Shown here: positions 33,195 to 45,632 of the stretch, one piece after another
Layout of the letters: each line of letters starts with the position of its first letter
Position numbering within the stretch: position 1 is the stretch's first letter
From: Pulicaria dysenterica
Lineage: Eukaryota; Streptophyta; Magnoliopsida; Asterales; Asteraceae
NCBI GenBank assembly: GCA_947179395.2
Contig: OX359289.1
Coordinates: 94,678,719 to 94,742,718, forward strand
Reading direction: 5' to 3'
DNA length: 64,000 bases
Program-made: the position numbers and the translations under genes
The notes under the pieces: generated by a model
Told to the model about the DNA's origin: nothing
What the model saw: the letters and a program-made list of their open reading frames with translations, nothing else
The model's database searches: none

Positions 33195-35513
33195 TGTAAT
33201 ACCCCAAAATAATAATAATAATAAATCAGTTAATAAATGAAACACTGAACTTGGGCCAATTTTATTACAAAAGGACTGATCATAAATATACTTAAACCCA
33301 ATGAGGAAGCCCAAACCTAAAACCCTTATCGTGACTTTGACTCCTTATGCTATCGATTGAATTGAAATTCAAACGGGAAGTCTTTATCCCTACCGACCAA
33401 ACCGGCGATCATCCCTTCTAATCCTCCAACGAACTCACTGATAAATACATACCAACTCATTCCCGTATCTGCAATCGAGAACCACATCTTTACAGAGGGT
33501 GAGAGAGGGAAGAAGGGCGACTGCGCGACGGCCAGGAAAGAAGGGAGCAGGGCGATCGAAGCATAGCTGCGCTAATACGAGTGAGTTCGATCGAGAGTCA
33601 ATTCATCTCTGTTTCAGAAACTGTAAGGTTAGTGGTCTCCGTTTTTCTTCATGTATTGCTCAAGAACATCATGAAATTCCCCTGAAAGTTTTCTCCTTTA
33701 TCACTGCATCTCGATTTCTTGGGCTGTTTGCTTAAAATTGAATCAGAACATATATGAATTTGACATCATACACCCCTATGATTAGCCACATTTAGACTAG
33801 AACCAATCACAAGGTCTTAAATAAATTTTAATGTTTATGTATTAAGGAGGTGTTAGACAGAGTGATTATGAAATAAAATGGGTTGCTTTATTAAATTATC
33901 AGTTCCCTTGTAGTGAGTTATGTACGTGAACGTAATCAAACTGTAGGCAGCAAACAATAATCAGGTTAAATGCAAGAGTTTTAACTAACGATATTATGCC
34001 TACCAATTACGGAATTGCAATGATAAATGTAGTCCTTAAAATTGTCAGTTGGGGGTATGTTTTAAAAGATTAAGCAGTTAATCAAGCTGTAGGTAGATGA
34101 TGTTGCTGATGTACGAAATATGTGTTTTTGAGCATAATAAATATGATTTAAAGGTAAGGGGTTATCGTTGATCTTAATTGATCTCATCAGTTAGACTAAA
34201 CAAGAGTAGCAGCAACATTATTAATTACTTGGTGGAAAGGGTGGCATATTAAGACATGAATATGCATGTAATGTCTAATCTGAGTATCCTAATATTTAAG
34301 AAGTTGATTAATAAATAGTTAACGGAGGAGGTTAGTAAATGGTTTGGTTAGTGATGATTTTTATTTATATTCAACATAGATCCGGCACAAGGGAAGTAGG
34401 TACACTTTGCACGTAGATTGGAGTTCGTAAAGGTACGGATTCTTAGCTTTGCTATACGGATATCTATCGCTATAGTGTCATATATTTCTTAATAAAAGGT
34501 TCCTTTTTTTCCTATTAGTCTTTGTTTATTGGTTCTATCGGTTCTATCGACATGTGGTTATTGAGTTCTTCGTACGTATGTGAACTCTTTTAATAAGGAT
34601 TCTTGTTTTCTCTAAAGCCAAGCTTTCTCAAAACTATTGTGATTTCTAAAACATCGTATTTTGGTTAGTATCAAAACCTTCTCTTTTCATATCAAACAAA
34701 ATACAAATTTATTTCTTTTCAAGTCTTATATTATTTAGTTAGATTGGTTAGATTTCGTTCGTTCATTGACTTATTGTTTATCGTTATATACCTCTTTAGA
34801 GTTTCTTATTGAGAATATGTCATTGTTAGTATCGTAATGTTACTGCTTCAATGTTATTGTCTTATTGCTTTACTCTGGGTATGCGAGCTACTATCTACCT
34901 ATGGAGGTACCATAGGGGCGTCATTGTGACACCGATGACGTCACACTTCCGTAACGGTGTGATTTGTTACGGCGTCTCCTCATTGTGGCGTGATAAGGGT
35001 TTTAGGAGGCGTATTGGTTAACCATAGTTATTGTATTGTTATTGTTTGTGGATAGAGGCGTAGTGCCCAACACCTTATCCACCATTGTTTGGTACTTTGG
35101 ATCTGCAGGTCCATGTACCCATTGTTATTGGCCGGTGCTTGTTGTATACAAGTATTGGTATTATTGAGCTCGGATTGTTCGTACCCTATTGATTCTTTAG
35201 TTATTGTTATGCTTTCATATTGGTTTTATTGTATTAAGTTCGTTTGTCTTTGTGATGGTTCGTTAATGATTGCGGGTCTTAGTTCGGTATGTCTGGTACA
35301 TAGTGTATTATTGTACTATTGTAAATCTTTGTATGTTTTGTATCCGCGCACTAGGCATTTGGCTCAGCCGCATTTTCTTTCAATGCGGCAGGTTTACACA
35401 GGATTTGAAGAGTAAAGAGATTGAGAGCTAAGCACAAGTTATTTGAGGTATAGATTCTTAGATTTTGCTCTGTTTTGTATCGTATGCGTAGCCTCCGGAA
35501 ACGGGGTGTTACA
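33195..35513 (+). mobile_element. Gypsy-type solo LTR
   Basis: 2319 bp with tgtaataccccaaaataata at the start and ccggaaacggggtgttaca at the end, the TGTAATACCCC...GGGGTGTTACA terminal design of many plant gypsy LTRs. No PBS or internal sequence follows. It sits in a (CT)n run of the copia LTR, so the expected 5-bp duplication (ctcta on the left) cannot be placed cleanly. Internal short frames such as 33499-33735 are not genes. Confidence 0.7.
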
Positions 35514-36471
35514 CACACACTCTCTCTCTCTCTCTATCTTGACTCCTCTTGCAATATCTTGAGTTGTTGTTTGATAGATCGAAGATTATAACAACTTCAA
35601 GAATCACGCATATAAATATAAAAGTGAAAGATCACAAGTGTGTGATGGAATAATCAAAGAATTTCAGTTGCAAAAGGGTGAGGAATTATAAACAAATGGT
35701 TGTGTATATATAGTGATTGAAGAGAGAGAAAAGTGAGTTGTTAAGCGGCCGGACGGTCGCAGCCATGGTCGACCGTGACACACCCGCATAGCTTTATGAG
35801 CCGGTTTAAAATGTATTTGTTATGTCTCATCTTTTTTCTTTTAAACATGTATTTTAGCAAATAAATATCCAAATTTAAATACTATTATACTGTGTACTTT
35901 CGTTGACACAAAGATCAATATTTGTACTCGTCTAAGATATGTGGCCTACATTGTACCACCACCATACTTTTTGGTGGCACAATAGCCAAGATAAGATAGC
36001 ATTCACCAATCACTAATACACAGTATAATAATATCTCTTAACTATATTTAACTTGTATATCAAAATATGTATTTTCATATTTGCCAAAATAAAATATTTT
36101 CTTTTAATTATAGTTGGCAAATAATTTTATAAAAACTTCATTCCTGAAATAAATATCTAAGATCATATGCAATGTTTTTATAAATGAAAATACTTCCAAG
36201 TAAAAAATGACTTTTTATAATATTTGTCGTTTACGTTTAATAGTCATTTTTACTTTATTGATTCTTCAAGCGTTTGGCCCTTTTATAACATTTGCAACTT
36301 TGATTCTCATGATTCATCAGCATTGTGATCAATGCAAATTTATATTTAATATCTTATTTTGCCAAAATTATTATTTTCATATTAACTTGGATGTTTGTAA
36401 TAATATTTCTTTTTAACTAAATATTAAACTTGTGTCATCAAAACAATTTAATCTTGATTGCACCAACAATC

Positions 36472-37014
36472 TCTTTTTTTATGATGACAATTTTAATATA
36501 CTCTAAGTTAATAATTTCATAATATGTTATGAAAAAATAATTTATGTGATTCAAGAAATTGACCTTTTATGGCGCGATTGATTCTTCGTTTATTTGAGTC
36601 TTCATTTTGAATCACTTTAGTCTTCAAGGCATGACCTTTGACTTTTGTTGACTTTTTTTGACTTCTTATTCTTTGGAATTTTATTCCCTTCTCTTGGCAT
36701 ATCTTGGATTTCTTTTCCCCCTTACATCATCAAAAAAGGTGTGCTTCCCTTTTTGGCATTATTTGGATTTCTTCTACCTTGTAGAAATTGTATTTGTGTT
36801 CTTTGCTTCTTGGATAAAAGTGTGCTCCCCCTTGATTGTTTATTGATTGCACCTTAATATGTGAATTTGCTCACCCAGTATTTTGAAATTTTGATCAAGA
36901 TAAAGAAAGGGGTTAGTTTTATAATCGAAAAACTTTTGCTTTAATTGTATTAATTTAAACGGATCTTATTTCCTTTCGTATTGCGCTAGCCTCCTTATAC
37001 AAAAATAAATTAAG
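36472..37014. other. Possible copia 3' internal remnant
   Basis: On the minus strand there are several purine-rich runs (caagggggagcaca, gtaaggggg, aaaagggaagc) of the kind that repeat between pol and the 3' LTR of Sirevirus-like copia elements. No pol motif was recognised, so the assignment is weak. Confidence 0.3.
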
Positions 37015-37475
37015 TGTAATATATAATAATGTATTATAACACCAATTTATGAAAGGTTGATGTACAATAACATGGTATGACGATCTATATTAAAGATACT
37101 AAAATATAATAATGATAGTAATAGTAAAAATATAATATAATAAATACTATTGCATACATAAATATATAGTAAGTTATTGAAAAAAAAGGTAACATATATT
37201 AAATATTCAAGTTTATATAGTAAATTATCTAAGAAAAAGGTTAGATGACTCAATGTGAAGCTATTTGAAAACCACGGGGACCGAGTTTGTGATGTTACAA
37301 AAGGGTAAAATGGTCATTTTGACATGTTCAACACCACGGACGTTACTTTTAATGGTTAAAGAACTAGGTATGATACAACTTTGCTACAGTCTAGACCAAC
37401 CAAGTACTTTTGCAATATAAAGAACTGAATCGGTAGCAATGTTTAAACCACAGTGACCAACTCAGTAATTAACTC
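37015..37475 (-). repeat. Right arm of the Mutator-like inverted repeat
   Basis: Complementary to 24418-24890 in the same order, and ending in the complement of gagttaattactgagttggt. Its terminal ggtcactgtggttt is close to the TIR of the Mutator-like element at 48688-49970. Confidence 0.65.
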
Positions 37476-38026
37476 TTTTAACTAAGGGTAAAATAGGGAA
37501 TATAACAATTAGTGACAGTCTGTTTTTAGAAGTAGACAACTATTTGGGACATGTCAAAATAGTATACTGAACAATGATATTGGGCCGGAGGAAGTACATA
37601 TTTCACAATTTTAATTAGGGGTGAGCATAAACCGGTCCCGACCGCCCAACCCGGTTAGACCGACCGGAACCGGTCCGAGACCAAACCGGATATTGCATAT
37701 CGGTCCGGTCCTCGGGTTATGATTTTGTGGAATTCGGTTTCTCGGTCCGGTCCAGGCCGAAAGAATGAAAGACGTGTGCAAATGGAGACCGACCCGGTAA
37801 TTTAAAATTTTAAAGCCCTCAGTTAGTAGTTATCATGGATTTTATGGGCTTTTCGATAAACATTAAACAAAAATTTAAGCAATAAAACAAAAAAACAAAA
37901 AAACCCTAAAAACTCATTGTCAATCAAGCTCCTTGTCTATTGATGTGACTTTGCTTTGTCGATCAAGTTTAAAAGAGTAAGAATTATTTTTCCTTCGTTG
38001 TGAGATATATTGAAGCTTTACGTTAT

Positions 38027-38082
<56 letters not shown>

Positions 38083-38087
<5 letters not shown>

Positions 38088-38399
38088 GAGGGTTCCATTG
38101 AGAAACGATTTTAGTGCGAGAACCGCGAGAACCAATCTTAGCCGTTGATTTGATAAGTGGAATTTATAGATGGAGAGAGTGGGGGAATCAAGTGTGGCAG
38201 GGTGTATGTGAGGAATTCATGGGTGGGCAATGACATTGAAAGATGGGGAATTGGACGGCTTAGATTGGTTCTCGCGGTTCTCGCAATAAAAATGGTTCTC
38301 GATCATGGGTGGGCAATGACATTGAAAGATGGGGAATTGGACGGCTTAGATTGGTTCTCGCGGTTCTCGCAATAAAAATGGTTCTCGATGGAACTTCTT

Positions 38400-38403
<4 letters not shown>
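38083..38403. mobile_element. (TA)n-flanked MITE, copy 3, with internal duplication
   Basis: Tips are taggggagggttccattgag and the complement of taggaagaagttccatcgag, with about 60-bp TIRs. An exact 86-bp direct duplication (38218-38303 and 38304-38389) covers part of the core plus the right TIR, suggesting replication slippage or nested end use. (TA)n lies on both sides (38030-38082, 38402-38450). Confidence 0.87.
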
Positions 38404-38464
<61 letters not shown>

Positions 38465-38624
38465 GTATGTATATATATATGTATATATATGTATATATAT
38501 ATGTTATGAAATAAAGAAACAGATTGATATATGGGTGGTGGTAAATTAACACCACTTTTACTAAAAAATACCCTCCATAATTAATTTATTTTTATTTTCA
38601 AACTATAACTATTGTTTTAATTAT

Positions 38625-39428
38625 ATAATTAATGCAACTATACTTTCTAAATTTCTTTTTTTATAATTAGATTCCTTTTTCCATAAATGTAATAAACATT
38701 TTTATAATAATTAAATTAGCTTTTTGAATAAACTTTTTCAAGCATTGAAAAACATAATTGATTAATATAACTGCAAGAACATGAACAATAATATTAAAAT
38801 TATAAAAAAAATTATTCATACATACTCCTCTATATCTTTAACATGTGTTTTCGGAGCACTATGTTTTAGTTGCCTATAACATTCAAAACATGACATATAC
38901 ATGGATTGTCATCCGGTTACACATGGGGCTCTATGACGGATCCAATAAGCCAAAATGGAAGGCATCGAGTAATCTCTTTTTAATAGTTTGATGATATTGA
39001 ATCTGTTTTGAACCTTTTCAAAGAGGAAAAAAAAGTCATCTCACTGTGGGTGGTTAAATAATGGAGGATTACTCCAAACTTGTTGGCAATCACGACTCCA
39101 GTTATAGGCATAACCATCAAGTGTTGTGGTGGTGTGGGCGACAAGACCCCTAAATAATCTAAAACACGGTAAGAGCAATCTCCAGACAACTGAAACCTAA
39201 TGCTCCAAAAACACATGTTATAGATATAGAGGAGTATGCTTGAATAATGTTTTTTTATTATGTTAATATTATTGTCATGTTCTTGCAGTTATGTTAATCA
39301 AAAATGTTTTTTAATGCTTGAAAAAGTTTATTACAAAAAGTTAATTTAATTATTATAAAAATATTTATTACAATTTTTGGAAAAAGAGTTATAATTATAG
39401 AAAAAGAAATTTAGAAAGTATAGTTGTA

Positions 39429-39435
<7 letters not shown>
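38625..39435. mobile_element. Long-arm fold-back element
   Basis: Two inverted arms of about 250-270 bp (about 38625-38880 and 39190-39435) share gcaactatactttctaaatt, actttttcaagcatt, gcaagaacatgaacaat and actcctctatatct in complement. A 300-bp unique centre (38881-39189) separates them. The right side abuts (AT)n at 39437-39487. No coding capacity and no clear superfamily. Confidence 0.75.
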
Positions 39436-39488
<53 letters not shown>

Positions 39489-40959
39489 TATATTATAAAA
39501 CATCTAACACTTTCTCTCCTAAAAAATCTCTTAAATTTTAAGTAAATTGAAATTACTAACTTACCCCTTATTTAAACCTAAAAGGAAAGTATTAAATGAA
39601 TTTAATTACATTCTTAAAACACATTATAATAACTAAACTTTTCATGAGAAACAATATTTAAAAATATCAAGTCCAAGCAAAGTAAATTTCAACCTATAAG
39701 ATATTAAACACATTATAAATTAATTAAAAAAACCTCCATAGAAATATTATTTTAAATAATCTATCATATAACAAATATTTTAATTTAAGTATTAGAAAGT
39801 TTGTAAAATTAAAACTCATAAACCTGATAACGCGTGATCCGAATTTATAAGCCCTCATATAAATAAATTTCAAACTTTCACTTATCATATACTTGATATT
39901 TTTGTACTTGAACTCTTAAAATTTAAACAATAGAAATTTATTAATATAATCTTGAGCATCCTTTCATTTTATTAAAAACACACCTCATTCAAATCAACAC
40001 AACTCACAAAGTTATTGATATGTTTTCATCATCTTTTTTATAAGTAGAGATTTTTGTCTTATTTTATTATTTTTTCAAAGTTATTTTAGAAATTAGCAAA
40101 AGAGTTATTAGATAATAAATAAATAAATAAAATGCAAAAGAGGGAAAGAAAATGAATATGTTGCGAATGTAAATTATTCGACGTCATCATAGTGCGTGAA
40201 TATCATACCTTACGTTATCGAAAACGGACATATTATCGAGTATGAATTACTCATCATTGCCGCATTGTGTGGGTAACATGCTAGTGTGGGTGTGTGTGTG
40301 TAATTGACATAATCGCTAAAGGTAATTATATTATATTTATTAATATATGCAAGTATGTCCTATTATCCATCATTACGTAGCTAAATTTGTAATTTTTGTT
40401 TTTAAATATCTGTGACAAACTCCGTTGGGAACGAGTGATGCTAAAAAAAACATTTGAAATTACAATATTTCTAAGTATAAGAGATGGTGTTTGTGTTTTC
40501 TTATTGATTACTAATTTATAACTTTTTGTGGTTTTGCTACTATAATTTCTAAGACAAGTATAATCAAGATTCAAGAATGGATTCTTATTTTATGGTTTTG
40601 CACATGAAAATGTTACATAATGGTTTTAAATTTTGCATGGGTTACTACATTTAACTTTTTTTAATGACAATGTCTATATTTAAAATGACAAGCTAGATTG
40701 GGTTTGTAGTTCACATAAGCTTTTGAGATATATCCTTTTTGTAAACGCATGTATAAATTAAAAATTAAATATAAAAATATTTTTTGGACATATATATCCG
40801 ATCCGGTCCTATTAAACCCGGTAGACCGACCGGAACCGGTCCGAGACCGACCGTTTACATCTAGTCGGGTCCTCGGTCTGATTTTTTACCACAATCGGGT
40901 ATCCGGTCCGGTCCGGTCTCAACCGGTTCGGTCCAGTTTTATGCCCGCGAACAGCTCTA

Positions 40960-42866
40960 ATTTGAATATACAAATCTTCAACAATTCTTATGAAATTAAG
41001 TCATACCAAGCTGAAATCAGATCAAGTACTGAAAACTTTTGGGTGAACTCTATTAAGTTCTTCATAAACAACAAGAAACAAGGGCACATTTACAGTGTTT
41101 TTTACAGTATTAATGCTACAAAAGAGATTAATTACACGTTGGCACAAGTTGACATACCTTTTAAAACGCAAATAAAATTTAATTTACAGTGTTTTTTACA
41201 GACTTGTTGATTAGCAAAGAAATTACTTGATCAAACCTGAACCATTGTTGTTGTATGAATTTGAAACGGGACTCGGTTTCTTCAATACTCAGGCTAGTCT
41301 GTTGTTGGGCTATGGTAGCTGTGAAAAAGAGGTTGAGAGAGAAACGTGGACAATGCATGAGGTTGAGAGCGTAAGGCCTTGCGGTATACCTCGGCATTGA
41401 TGAGGTGTGCTCGGTATACCGAGATGCACACCATTCCGCATTCTCGGTATACCGAGGTTTTTGAATATCTCGGCACTCCTCTACCGACTTCATTACCGAG
41501 TTCAAAGAGAGAGAAAGGGTTGAGAGAAAGAGAGAAGAGAGGAGAGAGGAAAGAGGAGAGAGAGTATTTTTTTAATAAAAAATCTAAAAGCATTAAAGCA
41601 TGTGTATTTCCTACCTTGAAGCATAGGTAAAACATGGCTGATGTGGCGCTGACGTGGTCCTCGGCATGTCATGCCCGAGATTGGGTACTCCCCATGCTCT
41701 AAAAGGCATCGGATGAGATGAGAAAGGGTTATAGTCATTTTCTATTTATTTATTTTCTGTGATAAATGAAGTTTTTATTTTCTGAAAATAAATTGAAAAT
41801 CGTGAATTTTTTATTTTTTTAGTAAAAAATGAAAAACGCGTTTAATTGAGGTACTTTCTTGAAAAAAGTTGTTCGAAAAATTAAAAAAGTTCGGAAAAAT
41901 GAGAAAGTTTTTAGTTTTTTTTTAATATGTAAGTAAACATATTTTCAATTATGAACTTTGGCAGATACGTTGACTCGTGGAAGTAGTAAAATATCAATAA
42001 TGCAAACCTTAATATATAGTAAAATATCAATAATGCAAAGCTTGATATATTTTCTAATTTTTAGGGTATGACTTGTGAATTATGAATTTGTGATAGCATG
42101 TTTTAGCACTTAAAAAGCAAACATAATTGTAATTTCTAAAATTTTAATACATTATAAGAAAACTTCTTATGTTAGTACACAAATATTAAAGTACTAGTTT
42201 AAATGTTTGAGTAAAGATACAGGTAGTCATAGTTATTTATATATAAGTATTATTTTATATATGTTTTACCAAAATATATAATTATTTTGTATGACCAGAA
42301 GAATAACCAAATTTGAGATCTATTTCAAAAGTGAAAGAGCTTTATATTAATTTCAATCGACATAAAAAGATAAAATGCTGACAACTTTAGAAAGAGTGTA
42401 ACATTTAAGCATTAAAATTTTGAATGCGTATGATATTTGACTATTAATGTAGTCTAAATTTTGCCTTTCAAAAAAAATGTAGTCTAAATTTTAATATATT
42501 TATTATTTCTAAATTAATGTAGTAAATAAGAAATTTGAATTAAATAATAACTTAATACAATTAAGAATAATTGGTGGATATACACACAAGGCTCCACAAA
42601 CTAAAACTATAACAAATTAATTAATATAGTGAATAATTGACTTATATACACAGGGATTGAACATTATAGATGCATTTAAGTTGCATTTAAGGTCACAAAT
42701 TAATCTATCATTTAATTTTTTATTTAGCTTTAATTTTAACCACTTAACGTTAAATTAAGATTAAATTTAATTTCACTATTTAAAGTAAAATTTGAATTGT
42801 ATCACATTTTTATATATTTTTGTTTTCGTTTATGTTTTATATATTTATTATTTTTCAATTGGGAAG
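40960..42866. other. Intergenic sequence upstream of the NAC gene
   Basis: No gene recognised. It contains two copies of the perfect palindrome ctcggtataccgag (41410-41423 and 41443-41456) with related ggtatacctcgg words around them, a purine-rich GA tract (41500-41565), and otherwise AT-rich sequence. 42500-42866 is presumably part of the NAC promoter. Confidence 0.5.
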
Positions 42867-42883
42867 TGGGCTTGGGCTTGGGC
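42867..42883 (+). promoter_or_regulatory. Overlapping site II (TGGGCY) promoter elements
   Basis: tgggcttgggcttgggcc gives three overlapping TGGGCT/C words about 50 bp before pyrimidine-rich sequence that looks like the transcript start. Site II elements bind TCP factors and are common in promoters of ribosome- and growth-related plant genes. The role here is inferred. Confidence 0.55.
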
Positions 42884-42919
42884 CGAATGTAGTTTGAGTT
42901 TGAGTTTGAAATTGAATGC

Positions 42920-44256
42920 CCTTCTTTCTTGAAACCAAACCCCTTAATCCCTTATTACTCTCTCTGCATCCTCCTTCCGATCTCTACATCTCACTTTCAC
43001 AACACTGCTTCCTCCAAATTTCTCGCGCCATCTTCTTCTCTATCCTTCCCCGGTAAGCTATCCATCCCTCTTCTCTCTCTCTCTGGGTTTTATTCTTTAA
43101 TCGTTTTCGTTTTTTCAACTTACTCTGCAATCTTGGTAAGATCGATTGTCTTTTCCTCTTCGCATCAATTCCGATTTCATTTTTTATTATGTTTATTTCC
43201 GACTTAGGGTTTTTACGCTTGAGCGTCTTGCGTCTCTAGGGTTTTTCTGCGAATCTTGTATGCGTTCTGTATTAGGGTTTTACTCAGACAGAGTGATGAG
43301 TTGACTTTTGGTACTAAACTGAGTTAAAATCAATATAGGGTTCTTCTTGTAAGTTAATACCGATCTTGTTTGATTTCTTGAATTTTAGTTAGGGTTTTCG
43401 GACGAATTATTGTGCCGGTCTTTTGGGGGGTTCTTGTTATGAGGTTTAATGGACTAATTAGAACAAGAGAACGTTATTGAAAAAAAGAACTGTGTGAATA
43501 TATGACATTCGTTTTAGCTACAATGGAAGAGTTTAATATTTGGGCCTTTGTTGCAAGTTCTACTCCAATCTTGATCTTGGTGTTTATGTTTTGTTAACTT
43601 TTATGGAGTTTAGTAGTGTAGTGTACTGATTATGATATTCTTGGGAACAAGATCTTAATGAAATATTTTCATCTATTCCAGTCATCTTGGTGTTTATGAT
43701 TTGTTAACTTGTTATGGAGTTTAGTAATTTTCTTTTATAATGGATTATTGTTGTTGTCTATTGATCATGTTTGTGCTTGCAAAGCTCTCTTGTAATTTAT
43801 TTAAATGATAATGGCTAAAAGAGTTTATGTAATGTACTGCGAATTAGGATGTTTCTATGTTTGCTTGTTATGAGATAAGTATCTGCTTGTAAACCAAGTG
43901 AGTGGGGGTCTTCTTTGCTGTTTACTCTTTTTAATTATTATTTACTGGGGTTTTATTGCTTTTATAATTTTTGTAGTTCTTTTTTCTTTTTGTAGTTTGA
44001 TTGAATAATTAATTTTGATCATATACAGGGGAACCAATGTCTTTTGACACCTCCTGCGCACATAAGTGGTTACATTTGCGTGTGCATTTGATGAACCGGG
44101 AGAGGTTGGGAAGCTCTGGGTGGATTTTTTTCCGCCATTGGACCTGATAACGATTAAAATTTTCTTCTTTTTTTGTTTATTAGTTAGTTATTTGCACAAG
44201 ATTATTATTTCTTTCGGTAAAATATTGATTATTGGACATTTGATTAGCTTTTTTCC
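42920..44256 (+). other. NAC gene 5' leader with intron (predicted)
   Basis: A pyrimidine-rich leader (about 42920-43031) ends at cccccg-type sequence before gtaagctatcc (donor near 43052); an intron of about 980 bp ends at atatacag (44028), and the second leader exon runs to the start codon at 44257. It carries the uORF at 44037-44147. Exact transcription start and splice sites need transcript data. Confidence 0.5.
44037..44147 (+). CDS. Upstream ORF (36 codons) in the NAC leader
   Basis: ATG at 44037 opens a 36-codon peptide that ends in LGSSGWIFFRHWT before TGA at 44145-44147, 109 bp upstream of the NAC start. It begins about 8 bp after a likely splice acceptor, so it should be in the mature leader and meet scanning ribosomes first. 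Arabidopsis ANAC082 is, from memory, reported to have a conserved-peptide uORF that represses main-frame translation. The aromatic/basic C-terminus here is what such a stalling peptide could look like. Conservation itself could not be checked here. Confidence 0.6.
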   Translation: MSFDTSCAHKWLHLRVHLMNRERLGSSGWIFFRHWT

Positions 44257-45632
44257 ATGGCAAAAACATCCCTCATTCCGGGATTTCGCTTTCACCCTAT
44301 GGATGATGAACTGGTCATGTACTATCTCAAGAAGAAGATAATGGGAAAGAAAATCCCCGTTAATGCTATTGCAGAGGTCAACATATATGAATTCAGTCCT
44401 TGGGATCTTCCAGGTATTGATCTTCTCAATAGATCAACCTATTTAGATATATAATTACTTCGTTTGATCCATGATCTTCTTTGGGTTGTGTTACTTGATC
44501 AATACTTTTACTTTAAATCTTGAAAAATTGTCCCTAGTTTACTTGAACATTTATCTGGACACATATTTCTTTTACTTAAGGGATTATTATGTTTTATTCT
44601 TCAGATAAATCCGCTTTGAAAAGTGGAGACTTGGAGTGGTACTTCTTCTGCCCGAAATCAAAAAAATATTCAAGTGGGTGTAGATCCAATCGTGCAACCG
44701 AAAAAGGGTTCTGGAAAGCCACTGGGAAAGACAGGAAGGTTAATTACAAGGGAACAAGTGTAGCAACAATCAAGACATTGGTTTTTCATATAGGACATGC
44801 TGGAAAAGGGGAAAGAACAGATTGGGTGATGCATGAGTACAAAATGGAAGATGAGCATTTGTCTAATGCTGGAATCATTCAGGTATGTTCCAACTTATCA
44901 ATCATCATCATTTTATAAAATAATACTATAATACTTGACTCATCACTTAATATTATGCATACTTTCAGGATAAGTTTGTGCTTTGTAAGATTTTTGAGAA
45001 AAGTGGTTCAGGGCCAAAAAATGGTGCACAGTATGGTGCACCATTCAATGAAGAAGAATGGGATCAGGATGATGATGTAGCCGGCTGTTCCACATCTCGA
45101 GCTGGTGTTGGTCAAGATGTGGGAGTTATAAACCGTGTGGATCTTAAGCAAAAGGGTCCTGCTATAACTGAACCGGGTTCATCTACAGTGACTGATTCTC
45201 TAAATAAGACTGCAGAAACACTGAATAACAAGAAACATAAAGATCCAGCTACAATTACTGAACTGGGATCGTCAAGTATCACGTTTAATGCAAATGATGA
45301 TGTGATGCGAATGGAAGATATTGCTTCGATTATGGAGGAAGACAATCAGGATTGTTGTAACGGAAATGATACAAATGAGGTATGTTGCTACATTTCTGAC
45401 TAATCGAGGTATTTGATGATTATTGATTAATATATTGTTTGAAAACATCCAGGCAGTTGAAGCTATCATGGCAGTTAATGAAGATGATATTTATGATGAC
45501 TTGGTAAATCTGATCAATCTGGATGAAGTGTATGGAGACCTTAACAAGATTGATGGAGCTGGGTACTCGCTTGACAAAATTTTCTCAACTGATGATCTTG
45601 ATGCTGATCTGGGAGGATTTTATGTCGATTGA
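44257..45632 (+). CDS. NAC082: NAC-domain transcription factor (NAC082/103 type)
   Basis: Four exons: 44257-44413, 44605-44882, 44969-45379 and 45453-45632, all with GT/AG introns and matching phase, giving 341 aa. The NAC domain fills about residues 6-158: GFRFHPMDDELVMYYLKKK (usual Thr replaced by Met at FHPT), SPWDLP, WYFFCPKSKKY, the DNA-contact strand WKATGKDR (89-96), TDWVMHEYKM and VLCKIFEKSG. After it comes SGPKNGAQYGAPFNEEEW, a signature of the NAC078/082/103 clade, then an acidic C-terminal half likely to activate transcription. No C-terminal membrane helix is present, so release from a membrane is not expected. It should act in the nucleus as a dimer. Family members act in nucleolar/ribosomal stress (ANAC082) and ER stress (ANAC103). 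The choice between the two is uncertain, and the uORF favours NAC082. AATAAA at 45843 may serve polyadenylation. Confidence 0.93.

Larger units (their letters stand above)
27575..36471 (-). mobile_element. Copia LTR split by nested insertions (putative)
   Basis: LTR-like sequence adjoins the PBS at 27575-27713, reappears at about 32605-33194 (with tgacaccaagatttatagtg, typical of the transcribed part of such LTRs) and again at 35514 to about 36471, where the minus strand begins tgttggtgcaatcaagatta. The gaps are filled by CACTA, MITE and gypsy insertions. The LTR would total about 1.7 kb. The right boundary is inferred from the TG start and purine-rich runs beyond it. Confidence 0.5.
37616..40959. 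mobile_element. Non-autonomous hAT element
   Basis: 3344 bp. The left end taggggtgagcataaaccgg and the right end (complement tagagctgttcgcgggcata) continue into subterminal blocks rich in accggaccgg-type words, both sides sharing agaccgaccggaaccggtcc. Flanking 8-mers attttaat (37608-37615) and atttgaat (40960-40967) differ at one base, fitting the 8-bp hAT duplication. No transposase is visible. The MITE at 38083 and fold-back at 38625 are nested inside. Confidence 0.85.

Noticed and set aside
35089..35415. 108-codon open frame within the gypsy solo LTR
   Set aside because: LTR sequence with no conserved domain and Cys/Leu/Tyr-rich composition typical of T-rich DNA.
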